From positions 890,297-951,694 of the forward strand of contig CM074819.1 of assembly GCA_037447605.1 (NCBI GenBank): 61,398 nucleotides of DNA, given 5' to 3'. The translations under genes and the position numbers were made by a program. The stretch is from Zygnema circumcarinatum (taxonomy: Eukaryota > Streptophyta > Zygnematophyceae > Zygnematales > Zygnemataceae). The notes under the pieces were generated by a model. That model was not told the origin of the DNA. It searched no databases and saw only the letters and a program-made list of their open reading frames with translations. Positions 48,413 through 60,808 of the stretch are shown one piece after another (the stretch's first letter is position 1; the number at the start of each line of letters is the position of its first letter).

Positions 48413-51400
48413 ATGGTGAGCTGGCGGCGCAGCGGGAACCTGTTGCATCGGCTGCAGGCGCGGGAGGTTGAGCGCTCCAGGCCGGGCACGCAGGCAAGCA
48501 CGCACGCACCCCTGCAGGGAATTTGGGTGAATGCAGGCTTGCGATACAGAACAATGGTTACTAGCGGAAATAGTAGGAAACACTAGGTTCAGGCATACAG
48601 AAATTAGGGATGATTCAGTTCTGAAATCGAAAATATGGTGGATTTAGGAATGCGGGGGATTAGGGTTAGTTCAGGAATGCAGGAAATACTAGGTTGATTC
48701 AGACATGCAGAAATCTGAGGATGATCCAGAAATGCAGAAAAGTAGGGTGGATTCTGGCTTGCAGACAAACGGGGTTGGTTCAGGAATGTACGGAATTAGT
48801 GTTGATTCGGGCTTGTTGGAGGCGAAGAATTTAGGGTTCATCAGGAATGCGGAAAATGAGAGTTGGCTAAAGCTTGTAGGAAATTAAGGTCAGAGCTTGC
48901 AGGGGATGAGGGTTCATTCAGAGCATGCAGGGATTAAGGTCGATTCAAGCATGCAATAAGTTTGGTTCTGTGTCAAAAATGATAAGGGCCGGAGAAATGA
49001 ATAGGTTGCAATAAGTTGCAAGAAACTGGAAGAAAGATCAACAAATATTCACTCGAAAATGCGCGCAATTAGCTTTGGCGAGTGGTTTTAAAGCGATTAA
49101 TCTTGTATCGATTTTTTGCTGAGGGATACAGCCAAGTATGTCAGCGCATATCCTTTAATGCCGAACCTGTAACTGGCAGTGCTCATGCATAACCTTATCT
49201 TGCGGATGACTTGTCCATGCCATGCCATGCCATCCCATCCCATCCCATCCCATCCCATCCAATAGACAACATTGCAGCTATGCTCAGGCTCCATTGAAGC
49301 ATCTGCGTTCAGTTTGCTGCCTTATCCTTACTGATCATGGGGATTCATCTTGGACAGTCTCAAATCCACCTTGAATGCGCGGAAAACTTATTTCCAACGT
49401 GTCGCTGCTCTTTTCCACGGTTGCTGTTCTCGCATGTGCAGGTTCATCAAGTGCGCCAGCTATATGAGAACATCGTTCCGTCGCACACCGTGTTTGAGGT
49501 CGACTGCCCCGACCATACCATTCGACGGTTCAGCCACGACGGGCAATACTTAATTTGCTTTTCACGTAATGGGCATGAGCTCGTAGTGTACCGGCACCAC
49601 TGGCTTAAGTGCGTACGCCCTGCTTTCAATTTCCTATCATTCTTGAGTAGAGAATGACAAGGGCATCATACTTAGGGGAGTTTTGAACAGCCTTCATTTC
49701 CATGGTTTTGCCAACATAACCGTACAAACGCAGTGTACTTCTTACTTCCTCCTCTGCTGAGGTGCAAAGCAGTCCTAGTTTGAGGGGCCCGAGCACATCC
49801 AGCAACATCTCAAACTCTTGTTCATCCGTTGCCTTAAAGCTTTTCCTGTATGATGAATAGTTCCGTGAGTCCTTTGTTGGTTGCAGCTACAGCATTAAGG
49901 GAGACGAAGACTCATTGGATGACCCCGATGCTCTCCCCCCAAAAGCCAAAACTTTTGATGGTCATTTCTCACAGCTCTACTCAGTCAACCTCGCCTCTGC
50001 AAATGAATCCCTCTGCAAAGACTTTTTCCTCTGCACAGAGAGCAGCATCTATGGCATTTTTGTCACATCCTCAGCACTTGAAAATAATGCACCGACTGGA
50101 AGGGGTACAGTGCCAGGTGTCCCGAGCATGGAGAAGATCACATTTCTTCTTGTGAGGTAAGAAATGTGGGAAGTATGACAGATTGTAAATGTAGCAGTTT
50201 GTGGGGTATCAGTATTCAGACACTTCACTTTGAAAGGTTTGAGGATTTAAGTGCGGCTTTCTGGGGGTCTTGAGTTTTGCAGGCTCGCGGATGGCCATGT
50301 ATGTGACAAAAGGTCGTTCGACGATGATTATATCCACCTCTCACACAATGCAGGGGTATTTTTGTACGACGATCTTCTGGCAATTCTCAGTATTCGTTAC
50401 CAGAGGATTCACATTTTTCAGGTGGGACCAAACTGTCCACTATCTGCAGATGCTTCAGAAGAAATCTTGCAGTCGTTCTTGTCTCCTCAGTAAACTTGAA
50501 GAATGGTTTCCAAAAAATCCGAAAAAGTATCTCATTTGTATCCGCATGCTCAACCATCCACTCTTCACCCTTCCATTACAGCCGGATTTTTTAGGGTATT
50601 AAGCTTGAAAACTAGGGGATAATCATGTGGAAAAAGGTCTCTTGCAGGTCCGTGAAAGTTCCGGAGTTTTTGTGGATGCTCGAGTAATCGGAATGCACTG
50701 TCGGGAAGATGACGAGCTCGTTCTCACCTCCCAAGCGCAGGAGGAAACGAGATTTCAGAGCGAGCAGGAAGCACTTCGGAAGGCTCGAGCAATGTCACCA
50801 ATCGCTAACCTTACTGTTGGGGAAAATCTTAGCCAAAAGGAAAATATTGTAGGGATAGAAACTCTGAAAGGGAGAAAGATGGTAGAGCCTGCAGAGTACA
50901 GTGAATCGCTGGGGTGGGGTCCACCCCCACAAGCTGAAAATGACAATGGGAGCTTGGGAGGTGGTGAGCCGGGAGGGGAGGGTGGGAGGAGACATATAGG
51001 TAATGGGGATGGGCATAGAAGATATTTGGTGAACGGAAGTCATAGCTTACGTGATGTGGGTGGATGGGGAGTAGGAGGAATTGTAGAGAGTACAAATTTG
51101 AATCTTGGAGGGGGAGCCCTTTCAGTAGCTAGGGCAGCTGCATCTGCCGCTTTGTCTTCAGGAACAAGAGGGGCAGGTCAAGTTGGAGTCCCCACGTTTG
51201 CTACATATGAAAGAAGGTATGGAGGGGGTCATGGGGGCTCACACGCAGTGGGTGGGAGCATGCAGCGACCTGGGGGGGGGCAGGCTGGTTGGAGCAGAAG
51301 TGGGGGAAGTGGGGAGAGGGGGGGAGGAGGAGGGGCAGCTTCGGCGTCTGCACGGAGTGGGAGTGAGAGTGAGAGCAGCGCAGGAAGTAGAAGTGTGGGA

Positions 51401-53786
51401 GGGACAAGGAGAGGTAGGAGGATAGAGCGGACTGAGGCGACGCACACAGAATATATTACCAGCAGTAGAGCCAATCCGGAAGTCATATCGATGCAGCAGT
51501 TGGGACTGATGGCAATGGAGATTGATGGGGATGGAGGCACAGGGGGCTCAGGGGATGTTAGTGGAAGAAATGTTAGTGATGCAGTAAGGCTACGCTTGAG
51601 TCACGCAGTAGAAGGCGTAGGAGGTGCTATTCCATTGGGGCGTTCAAATTTCGTGTCAGGAGGGCGCTCCCACATGCATAGCTTGAGGGAAGGGCAGCCT
51701 CCTTTTCTCGGTCACAATCTATCCACCTTTACAGCACGCTCGCCCCCAAGAAGCAGACAACTTTTAGGCAGCAGGGGAGAAGAGCACGGCTCCATTTTGC
51801 AGGGTGTGGGTGGTACGCTCGGAGGAGATAGGGGAGGAGGACAGAATGAAGGAGGGGCGGCTGGGGGAGGTGACTCTCATGCAGTAAGGGGGCAGACGGG
51901 CAGTCAGCAACATGGGAGTGTGGGAGTCGTAGGTGGGAGAGGGAGAGGACATGGAGGCGGAGTGGGCAATGTTGGGGAAGATGCCAACGGCGGAGTTGGA
52001 GGTGGGAGAGGAGCTGTTGGAGACAGTGTTGTTAGGAATGGAGAGGGAGGGCATGAAGGTGGTGAAGGGGTGGGGTTGAGGGGGCAGGATGGGAGTGGGG
52101 TCAGAACAGAAGAAAATGGCAGTGAGAATGAGACGATTGGGGGAATTAAGCAGCGATTACTCGCTTTTATTTTTCGCGGAATTGTAGCGGAGGAGGAAGA
52201 AGGAGGGCAACGAGGGCAACGACTAAAGAGATTCTATTATCACTTCCAACATTATATGGACCTAGTCATGTGGAAGGTAATCCGTCGTAGTTGAGCTTGT
52301 GGCAGTAGTCAGAGGAAAGGGTAAAGCAGAAAGCATAGGGCTTTCTTTGGCATGAGCTCGAAAGTTCTCTACCTTTTTTGGGCCATAGGTCTGAGGGGAA
52401 TTCAGGAGGGATTGCAGATGCAATTTTTGGATCGCTCACATCTGCTCATCAAGTTTGGAAGTATGGATGGTGTGGCCCTTCGGAACTCGGACAACTCACA
52501 TCAGAATGCATTCTTTGCCGTCTATAACATCGAGTCGACGCAATTGATTGGATTCTTTCCGGTATGCTATTAAACACTTTTCACAGTGTGTGAGCAAGAG
52601 TTTTAGAGCTTTTGGTAACAAGAATTCACGCTTGTTAATACCTGTGATTCTACTGCGTTATGTGTTTTGGGGCATGTTTTCCCTGTCACAGAATTCCTCT
52701 GAGGAGTTTCTCGCTGCCTTTGAACGATTTTGTGACCACTTCCGAGTTGCTCCCCAGCATCCGGCCTTCATGGCATACATGAGCAGCTGCAGCAACAATG
52801 TGCATGCAAGAGAGCAGCTGCGGAAACAGAAGGCAGCCTGCATCTCCTCCAAAGGGGGCTCCTACGCACAGGTAACCAGCCCTAAATGTGCAAATATTTG
52901 AACGCCAAGTAGTCTCTACCTCCTCCCCTTCCTCCCTCCCTGCCCCATCTCCTCCCTCTCTCCCTCCCTCCCTTCAGTCCCCTCCCTCCCCCCTACTCCC
53001 GTCCCGCTCCCAAAACCGTAGCTCTCAATTGAAGGTGATTTGAGTTGGATTATGAATGCAGATGGAGATCTTGTATGCATTAATGTGTGGCATTTTCATT
53101 TGCTTGCAGGCGATAAAGCGAATATTGGCGATGCTTCCTTTCAATGCCCAGTCTCAGAGCCCCTCAGCGTATTTCGACCAATCCCTATTCCATTTCGATG
53201 ACAAGGTATTGTTCTTTCTTGCCTGGAAGACCTTTTCCCAATTATCAGCAAGTTCCTTTTTGTATCTGATATAACTTTTCACTTGAAGTAAATCAATTTG
53301 CCTATATTCACTCGGATGTGTCTCTCTGCAGCTGATCTCCGGCACTGACCGCCATAGGCCGTGCATGGATCACCCCATCAAGTTCATCTCCCGTCGCCGC
53401 CCCAACTCTCTCAAATTCAAAATCAACCCAGGTGAATCTGACTATTCTTGAAACCCTACCATCCTCTTAACCTATCTCAGCAGAATGGTCCCGAGCATCT
53501 TTTATTATCGGTAGTTGCAGTGTTCCTCCGAAACATCCTAGCTCCCTACTCTCCTTTCTTCCCCTCTATCATTTCTTGCATCATTAGCATCCAGAAGTCT
53601 CATAACTGTGGTAGTGAATTTGGAATTGGGTATGGGTCTCCTGCAGGAGTGGAATCAGGTCCACTTGATGGACGTGTGAACAAGAGAGTTGCCTCGTATG
53701 TCTTCCACCCAGTCTTGCCCTTCGCCATATCTATTAAGCAATCATTCATGCAGCCTCCCACTATCAATTTTCACTTCAGACGGTAG
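48413..53786 (+). CDS. DET1: DET1 (de-etiolated 1), CRL4/CDD complex subunit
   Basis: DET1 acts with COP10 and DDB1 in the nucleus to repress photomorphogenesis and steer CUL4 ligases. Ten exons, all in phase: 48413-48526, 49442-49608, 49887-50156, 50283-50421, 50648-52276, 52418-52561, 52692-52871, 53110-53205, 53332-53431, 53647-53786; 992 residues (Arabidopsis 543). Matching segments: RQLYENIVPSHTVFEVDCPD, LYSVNLASANESLCKDFF, GVFLYDDLLAILSIRYQRIH, REDDELVLTS, GIKQRLLAFIF, FLDRSHLLIKFGSMDG, SQSPSAYFDQSLFHFDDK, HPIKFISRRRP and the C-terminal VLPFAISIKQSF...INFHFRR. The excess length is a Gly/Ser/Arg-rich insertion (about residues 265-727) inside exon 5, where Arabidopsis has about 50 residues. 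The start was chosen because VSWRRSGNLLHRLQAREVER aligns with the plant N-terminus; an in-frame ATG lies at 48368. Confidence 0.95.
48590..48960. repeat. Degenerate 35-40-bp repeat in DET1 intron 1
   Basis: Irregular repetition of aggaatgcagaaattagggttgattc-like units, about ten copies, strongly diverged and including ttagggtt words. Confidence 0.6.
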
Positions 53787-54143
53787 TCAACGCTAGCACG
53801 GGCATGAAGCTCGGTGACTGGCCCACTACTGCTTCGATGAATGTGTTATATGGAGGGACTGCAGCAAAGGCGAATCGAGGGCCTACAGAACTGGGAATGA
53901 AGGAAACCAGTCAAAGGTTCAAGTTTTCTCCAATTCGACGATCAATCACGGGTCTTTTTCCTGGGCCTTTAGGTGGGCCTTGTTTCTACACAAGGTGGAG
54001 CACGTAGGAGGAAAGGGATAGAGGAAGAGGGCGTTAGAGGAGGAGAGGGAGGAGGGAGGAGGAGAAAGTATTTCACCCGAGAAAGCTCAAAATTTGAGCC
54101 GCTGTACTTAAAGAGTTTTGGATAGCACGGGGCGGTTTGTAGC

Positions 54144-54540
54144 GTGACTGGCTTCCCCTTGAAATTCCGTTGTTACCATAAAACCGATCACGTTGAGAAA
54201 AAGGAATTAAAGATTTTGACTGTTCACAAAAAAGAACTCTCGAGAGGAAAAAAAGAACTTTTGAGAGGAAAAAAAGAAAGGGATGTACTCAATTTAATGC
54301 AAGGACTTGAACATGAGAAATTAGATTCTGGAGTTCTTTCTGAATACGAATCTTATATAAAACCGATTGAACATTGAACAATTAACCAGCGGTTCTCAAT
54401 TTGAGTTTTCTTTGTATCAACGGTTCATCAATGAGATTTTGGCAATTGCAAAGCTTGTGGGCCCAGAAGTCTACGCACGTTTAATTTTCTCTCACCATAG
54501 AAATTTTGATACTGTAACATATCGTACCATACGGTAATCG
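54144..54540 (+). other. AT-rich coding-like stretch of unknown origin
   Basis: A 77-codon frame (54144-54377) rich in Lys/Glu contains two near-identical units (KKELSRGKKELLRGKKE) and ends SEYESYIKPIEH. An overlapping frame from about 54367 continues with EQLTSGSQFEFSLYQRFINE and ILAIAKLVGPEVYARLIF to 54536. Read together they look like one protein broken by a frameshift, with AT-rich codon use unlike the flanking nuclear genes. I do not recognise the protein. Degenerate organellar DNA or a mobile element are possible sources; chance is not excluded. Confidence 0.3.
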
Positions 54541-55367
54541 TTGATTTGTCGAAGTATTTCAGATGGGGAAAGCGGGAGGCGAGGGAGGAAGGAAGGCAAA
54601 ATGGAGAGGGAGGCGGAGTCGTGGATAGAAAGCGAGGGAGAAGGGGGGAGAGAGCGAGGTATGAGGGACATGAAAGGGAGTGATTGTAGCAATGGAGCAC
54701 AGCCACGTTTCCTCTCTTCTCTTGAGGCAAAGCCACAGCAAAAACAAGCACCATCACAGTCATACATGTGCCCTACACAATGACTAACCAATAGGTCTGA
54801 CTCATGGCCAGAAAGGACTTTTCAGACCAATAGTAGCCTATATATTCACTGAAATCACCCGCTGTGGAGCATCAGGACAGCCGGCACTTCGTCTTTTTGC
54901 TCATTTTCATGTGACGGAGCAGCGGCAGCATCCTGTGCTTCCCATGAACCCCAACGCACGTGAAACCCTAACTGCTGAAGCACTGGATATATGGAAGATG
55001 GCTGCACTCTCAGTAGTCGGAACTACGTATGCATGTTTGCTGGTTTGTATGTATATACGTATGTGTGTCAGCTTATGTATGTGTGAGTGTATGTAAAGCC
55101 AGGTTCCAGCTTCATCCACATGATCTGCACACGCACACACATACACATAGAGCGGTTAAGCAACGTCCAGTTGCTGTTGTTGTTGTTGTTGTGTTGTTTA
55201 CATAACAAAGTAGGGCAAGTCTGCATAGCTCTCGTGTTCTCTGAACTTGTGCTCGTGTTTTCCCAGTGATGTGGTGAAGAAGAATGCAGCAGACAGCAGC
55301 AGCAGCAGTCCAATAATGCACCGACCATCCACATTCCCTTACAGAGATTGCAGAAGCTGAGTCTCTC

Positions 55368-56890
55368 TCAGGAGGACGCATCCAGCTGCTCTTGTATGCG
55401 TTGCAGCTTGTCGAGATAGGCAGCGAGTTCATCATAAGTGAACTCCAACGGCACTAACTGGGAGCCATGGGATGCACTTGAAGACTTCTCATCTTCCTGG
55501 GAGAAGACACAGAACAGAGCACTGATCCACTAAGGATGTCTGCAAGTTGACCTAATTTGCAGTGACTTGACCGTCGAAACAAAACAGTTTCCAGTTTCTG
55601 ACATCGCTCCTCCTGAAAATGGATGCGATTCTTGCACATACAGAGACTGTATATACATTCAAAAACATTGAAAATTTCTTTAAGGCATATATACGTACAT
55701 GTGAAGCAGGTTGGAGACGGAGCTGCAGTATACCGCTCGGCTCCAACTTGCGGCCGGCAGTGCTGTCAGCCACCTGCAAGCATGTATGCATGTATGCATG
55801 TACATGGGAAAATGACTTTTATGACATATGTGGCTTAAGGACCAATGAAGCTCAAAGAGAAAAATCTATCATAGTACATAGTGAATCACTGTGTAAGAGT
55901 CTTGGTCAGGCATTTTTTTTCTTTTTTTCTCCTTCACACAGTAAGATAGCACATTTATGCTCCATGCTACATCTTGTAAAGTCAAGATTAAAGCACTGTC
56001 TGCCCCAAAGCAGGTACTGTATACAATACATTGAAAAAGGCATGTCTTCTACGATCCAAAGAAGAGAACCTATTTCTCGTTGAATTGTTTTTCTCGAGCT
56101 GCAGTTCACCTGCAAATGAAGCCGCCAATCTGCCGAAGTTAAAAGAAAGCGCTTGTCGACTTCACCTTCCTTCTCAGCTGTGAGCTGCTCATTGAGCCTC
56201 TCAATGAGCTGCTTCCCTTCGAACTCCCAGATTTCCTGAAAGGCTGCCACCTGACCTTCCCAAATAGAGGCTGCAAGTGAGCAAGGAAAGTGGGCAAATT
56301 AACATCAGCAACAGAAGGTTGGATATTTATTTGGTTACTTGAGGTAAAGGGTTCTGATATCTCTTTTGAGGGTGGTTTTCTGCACTGCCGGTCACTAATC
56401 TCTGAAGGTTTTGAGCACTCCGGAGGATGTGATTATTCCAGTACCCGAGGAGCGGATACTCCTTCGTGAAGAAGGAGATTCGCCAAAGCATCTCCTGAAA
56501 GGTTCTCTTCCACGGCATGCTCCAACACAGCATGGCATGTAGCAACAAGAGACTGAACAGATTTGGAATTAAGATTGAAAATCTTTTCGAGCTTCCTCAG
56601 CTCGAGTTGCGTGAAGGTTGATTCACTCTGACCCTGCAAAGAATGTCCTCCCAGCGAGGTTCAGCACTACTTTGAACATTTTCAAAGCATTTCCCATTTT
56701 ACAAGCAGTTAACATCAAGGGCCATATGCAATTTCGAATTGCAGTGCAGTTCGTGCACTGCATTCGTCATGAATGTATGGTCTGATTGTCGAAAGGCACC
56801 TTAAGATGAGCCTTGGCTGTAATGCGCTCCAGGAAAGGAATCAAACGGTTTTCTGGTACAGCGTTCAAGTGTTGAAGCCCAGCTTTGAAG
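55368..56890 (-). CDS. COMMD10: COMMD10-type COMM-domain protein
   Basis: COMMD proteins form the Commander complex that works with retromer-like cargo recycling, and were first linked to copper homeostasis. Phase-consistent exons: 56890-56800, 56633-56445, 56250-56110, 55773-55699, 55496-55368 (about 175 residues mapped). They read HLNAVPENRLIPFLERITAK, FTQLELRKLEKIFNLNSKSV, VLEHAVEENLSGDALANLL, VAAFQEIWEFEGKQLIERL, the COMM-domain core DWRLHLQVADSTAGRKLEPS then GILQLRLQ, and the end PLEFTYDELAAYLDKLQRIQ. This matches human COMMD10 closely in order and spacing. The first exon, holding the ATG and ending in phase 2, must lie between 56900 and about 57500 and was not identified. It is head to head with the DUF455 gene. 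Confidence 0.85.
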
Positions 56891-57414
56891 CTGCAAACAG
56901 CTCAACCACCGAAGCTCATCCCACAAGCGAACTAAATTTTTTATCCTTTCAACGATTATGCAGCGTAGTCTGATTCCAAAAGCAATCAGGATTTTTTAGG
57001 ATGTTTCCCTTGCTTTAACAGATGAAGCAATCGGCATGATCTCCTTTCCATCATGTCTAGCCTACTACACATATTATACAACTCCTATATTCTAAATTGC
57101 GGAATCATTATTTCATCCACATCTTTGTTTGCTTTATTCTTCTGAAACGCATGCGCGACTTGGATCGGCTCACCTTTCCGCCATATCCACCATTGGCTAT
57201 ATTCGTAAGATCAATCGCTCATCACTGAACAGCCGTTCAATTTTCCATCAATTGATAAAAATATAATTAAAAATTCCAATATCTCCCCTTAAAACTACAG
57301 CCCCTTCTCATTTTCGTCAAGGCAACCGCTGTTCTGCGCAGGTTTGAATCATCTAAGCATTTAATTCCATCGTCCATTTTCCAACATCCATTTGAAACAT
57401 CTGAAAGAACTCTT

Positions 57415-57662
57415 CAAGGACGTGGCGCTGCAATCCATGGCGAAGAGAGCTACTTCCTCGCTTCTGGATCCTCGCATGTAGCAGCTACAGCTGCAAGTGG
57501 AACGCCTTTGATGTTTGAACCCTACAAAGAAGGTTTTTTCCTCATTTGAAGTTTGAACGGTGATCTTCTAAAAACAAGACATTTCTCAACTTTCCAACGT
57601 CCCCTGTGCGCAGCTGCACCATTTTAGGCTTTACCTTGCAAGCTTTGAATACTTCATAAACC
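57415..57662. promoter_or_regulatory. Shared upstream region of COMMD10 and DUF455 genes
   Basis: The short gap between the two divergent genes includes ACGTGGC at 57420-57426. No GTAC array was seen here, unlike the other promoters. An in-frame reverse ATG near 57477 (MRGSRSEE) could belong to COMMD10, but its splice is not resolved. Confidence 0.3.
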
Positions 57663-59199
57663 ATGGCGGCAGGGGTGGAAGAAGGGTATCCTCCTCCCCC
57701 TTCGACCAGCGACACCCTCATTCAGGCAGCCTGCAAAGTGCTGCAGACAGGGAATCCATGGAGGAAAGCAGAATATGGTGCTCTGGCTGTAAAGCTATGG
57801 CAGGAAGGCAGAATTCTGGAGGCGTATAATGAGGAGGAAGGAGGGCCCTGGGACTTAGCACCTGCGCATCCTGCAAGGGATAACACCGTGAGTATCTAGT
57901 GTTAGGTTGGATGTTTGCAAAAGATTGTGGAATCTGATGTTTGAGACGAGAGCAGGAAAAAGTTCAGCTGTTGGCTGGAAGTGGAGTGAAAAAGAAGTGC
58001 GTAGAAATGCTGTATTGATTGATGAGTGTTTTTAGTGTCGCGATTTGAAGTGAGTTCGAGTGAAGCCATGAAACGTTAAGAATTTACAATTACTGCACCC
58101 AACTCTTTGGTTTGGAAAACCCTGCCTGTCATTTTATTCCAATTATAGAACCAAAGCATTACTTGTAGGTGGCTTTACTTGAAAACAATCATAGTTTGAG
58201 TATTCACATTGTCACCTGTGGCTAGCAAGCAGGACTTGAGCCCACTCAGAGCGTGACTTGAGTCCTTATCTTTCAAAATATGAGGGCTTTTCCGTGAAAT
58301 TTGGGAAACCACAGAGCCCTAAGAACCCAGGTCTTTCTTGGTGAGAGAGTGTTTGGGTTTCTAAGTCATGTATTTGGGAGATAGCAGAAGACTGGGTAAA
58401 GAAACTGTCTCGACATAATTAGAAAACTAATACCGCACTGTACTATGTTTTTAGCATTGCTGTGTACATTTTTCAGTCCATGAGCTCCATTAGGTGCTAC
58501 CGCAATCCCAGGATGATGGCCAGTGCTATAAATTTTCCGAACAAGAAAAATAACCGAACTTCTTTAAACTGCAGAAGGTTTGAAGTGCCCGAAACCATGG
58601 AGAGTTTGTTTTAAGTTCAAATTCCCTCGCTTTAGCCCCTCCTGGCCTTCCTCCTTTCGCTGCTCTGTGACTTCATCATTCATTCATTCATTCATTTTTT
58701 TTTCCACCATTCAGTGTATGTGAAAGTACCTTGTTTAGGTTTTTATGGTTTTGGTTTCTCCACAACCAAACTTTTTTCAAAAAGTTAACTACACTGCTGT
58801 TTCAATCCATCATAGCCATAAGAAACATGCCGGGGGGGGGGGGGCAGCCACAAAAAAAAACGTGCAGGCCTCCTTACCATTTAGTTTGTGTGGAGCATCT
58901 ACTAAGAAAGCCCTCTTGAACACATTGATATATGCAGTTTTTCCTTATTTGCAGGTAAAAGTAGTCCCCGCTCGAGAAATTGGCAAGCGAGGCAAAGGCG
59001 GCAGCTTGCAGAGCCGCCAAGCTCTGCTGCATTCCCTTGTGCACATTGAGAGCTGGGCCGTTGACCTCTCATGGGTACATTTCAAAATCCTCATGTTGTT
59101 CCAAACCCCATTTCAAAAGCCATTTCAAGCATTCACCGATGGCCAAACCCTAATATAATCATGATAGAAAGCAAATTTATATTTCACTGCTAATGTCTG

Positions 59200-59239
<40 letters not shown>

Positions 59240-59260
59240 TTCTATCTCTCTCTCTCTTTT

Positions 59261-59294
<34 letters not shown>

Positions 59295-60808
59295 CCCCCT
59301 CTCTCTCTCTCCCCCTCTCTCTCTCCCCCTCTCTCTCTCTCTCTCTCTCTCTCGCTCTCTCCCCCTCCCCCTCTCTCCCTCTCCCTCTCTCTCTCTCCAC
59401 AGGACATTATCGCTCGCTTTGGCAAGAAGGAGCGCATGCCCCGGGAATTCTTCGATGACTTTGTTCAGGTGGCGGGTGATGAGGGCCGCCACTTCACTAT
59501 GTTGGCGGAGCGACTGAAGCAGATCGGCTGCCACTACGGGGCCCTGTGCGGCCACGACGGCCTGTGGGACTCCGCGGCGGAAACTGCTTATGACCTTCGA
59601 GCGCGGCTCGTCATCGAGCACTGCGTGCACGAGGTGAGCTCTCACACCATGGCAGGTCGGCTATGGCGATGAGATCATGCTATAGGGCAAAGGCGGACTG
59701 TCTGAAGCTGTTTCTTGTGAAGGCGCTTTCATCAAAGATTGCAAATTGCGTGTGTGTCTGTGTGTGTGTGTGCATCTCTTTCGTTCACTATCACTTTCCC
59801 TCTCTCCCTTACTCTCTCTCTTTCTGTCTCTTTTCTTTTATTTTTTCTCCCTCTCTCCCTCTCCCTCTCCCTCTTCCATTCTTCCCTCTCCCTCTTCCAT
59901 TCTTCCCTCTCCGCTCCCCGGCCTTCCCCCCTCCCCCTCTCCCCCTCTCCCCCTCTCCCCCTCTCCCCCTCTCCACCTCTCCCCCTCTCCCCCTCTCCCC
60001 CACTCCCCGTCTCCCCGTCTCCCCCTCTCCCCCTCTCCCCCACTCCCCATTTTCCCTCTTCCCCCCCTCCCCTCTCCCCTCTCCCCTCTCCCCCCTCTCC
60101 CCTCTCCCCTCTCCCCTCTCCCCTCTCCCCTCTCCCCCCTCTCCCCCCTCTCCCCCCTCTCCCCTCTCCCCTCTCCCCCCTCTCCCCTCTCCCCCCTCTC
60201 CCCGTCTCCCCTCTCCCCTCCCCTTCCACCTGCCCTCCTCGTCCCGCCTCTCCTCTCCCCCCCCACCCCCGCTCCCCCCTCCCTCTCACTCGCCCCCCCA
60301 CCTCTCTCTCTCTTTCCAGGCACGAGGACTGGATGTGGTGCCACAAACGATCGCTCGATTTCGAGCCGGTGGAGATGAAGCCACAGCGGAGCTGCTGGAG
60401 AGGGTGATCTACCCCGAGGAGGTCACGCACTGCGCTGCGGGTGTGCGCTGGTTCACTTCCCTCTGCCGGCGGGACCTGCCCCGTGGACCCTCAGTGCAAG
60501 GGAGAGGGGGGCAGGCCCATGCTCATGCTCATGTACCTGATGACACTTCAGACTTAGAGAGAGGGCCTCATGTTCCTGCTGGTGCCTTGGAGCGAGAGGG
60601 AGAGGGAGAGGGAGAGGGAGAGGGAGAGCAGAGTTTACAAAGATATGCCATCCAGAAGTTCCATGAGACTGTTCGGAAGCACTTCAGGGGCCCTCTGAAG
60701 CCTCCTTTCAACGATGAGGCGAGAGCTAAGGCGGGGTTTGGGCCCGAGTGGTACCTCCCTCTTGCCGCAGACGGTGTCAAAAGGGCTGAGGGAGGGACAG
60801 ATGTGTAA
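57663..60808 (+). CDS. DUF455 ferritin-like diiron-fold protein
   Basis: Four exons in phase: 57663-57887, 58955-59074, 59403-59633, 60320-60808; 354 residues. The DUF455 fold is a ferritin-like four-helix bundle related to MiaE-type diiron proteins; its substrate is not established. Candidate metal ligands are spaced as in that fold: [38 protein letters not shown] and [15 protein letters not shown]. The N-terminus has [15 protein letters not shown] and the loop [19 protein letters not shown]. The C-terminus ([19 protein letters not shown]...AGFGPEWY) is the conserved family tail. A linker with an EGEGEGEG run encoded by (gggaga)n lies at 60597-60630. Introns 2 and 3 end in CT tracts of about 200 and 500 bases that reach the acceptor. 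Confidence 0.9.
59196..59402 (+). repeat. (CT)n tract ending at a DUF455 3' splice site
   Basis: About 200 bases of ctctct/ctcccc immediately precede ccacag|GAC. It acts as, or merges with, the polypyrimidine tract of the intron. Confidence 0.9.
59800..60318 (+). repeat. (CCCCTCT)n tract ending at a DUF455 3' splice site
   Basis: About 500 bases of ctccccctctcccctc fill the end of DUF455 intron 3 up to tctttccag|GCA. The roughly 200-codon proline/leucine frames across it are artefacts. Confidence 0.9.

Noticed and set aside
55454-55639. Reverse frame ERCQKLETVLFRRSSHCKLG as a COMMD10 exon
   Set aside because: Exon 55773-55699 joins 55496-55368 in phase and this matches COMMD10 length; the extra segment has no counterpart.
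59663-60430. Long Pro/Leu/Ser frames on both strands
   Set aside because: They lie in the CT-rich third intron of the DUF455 gene; only 60320 onward is coding.
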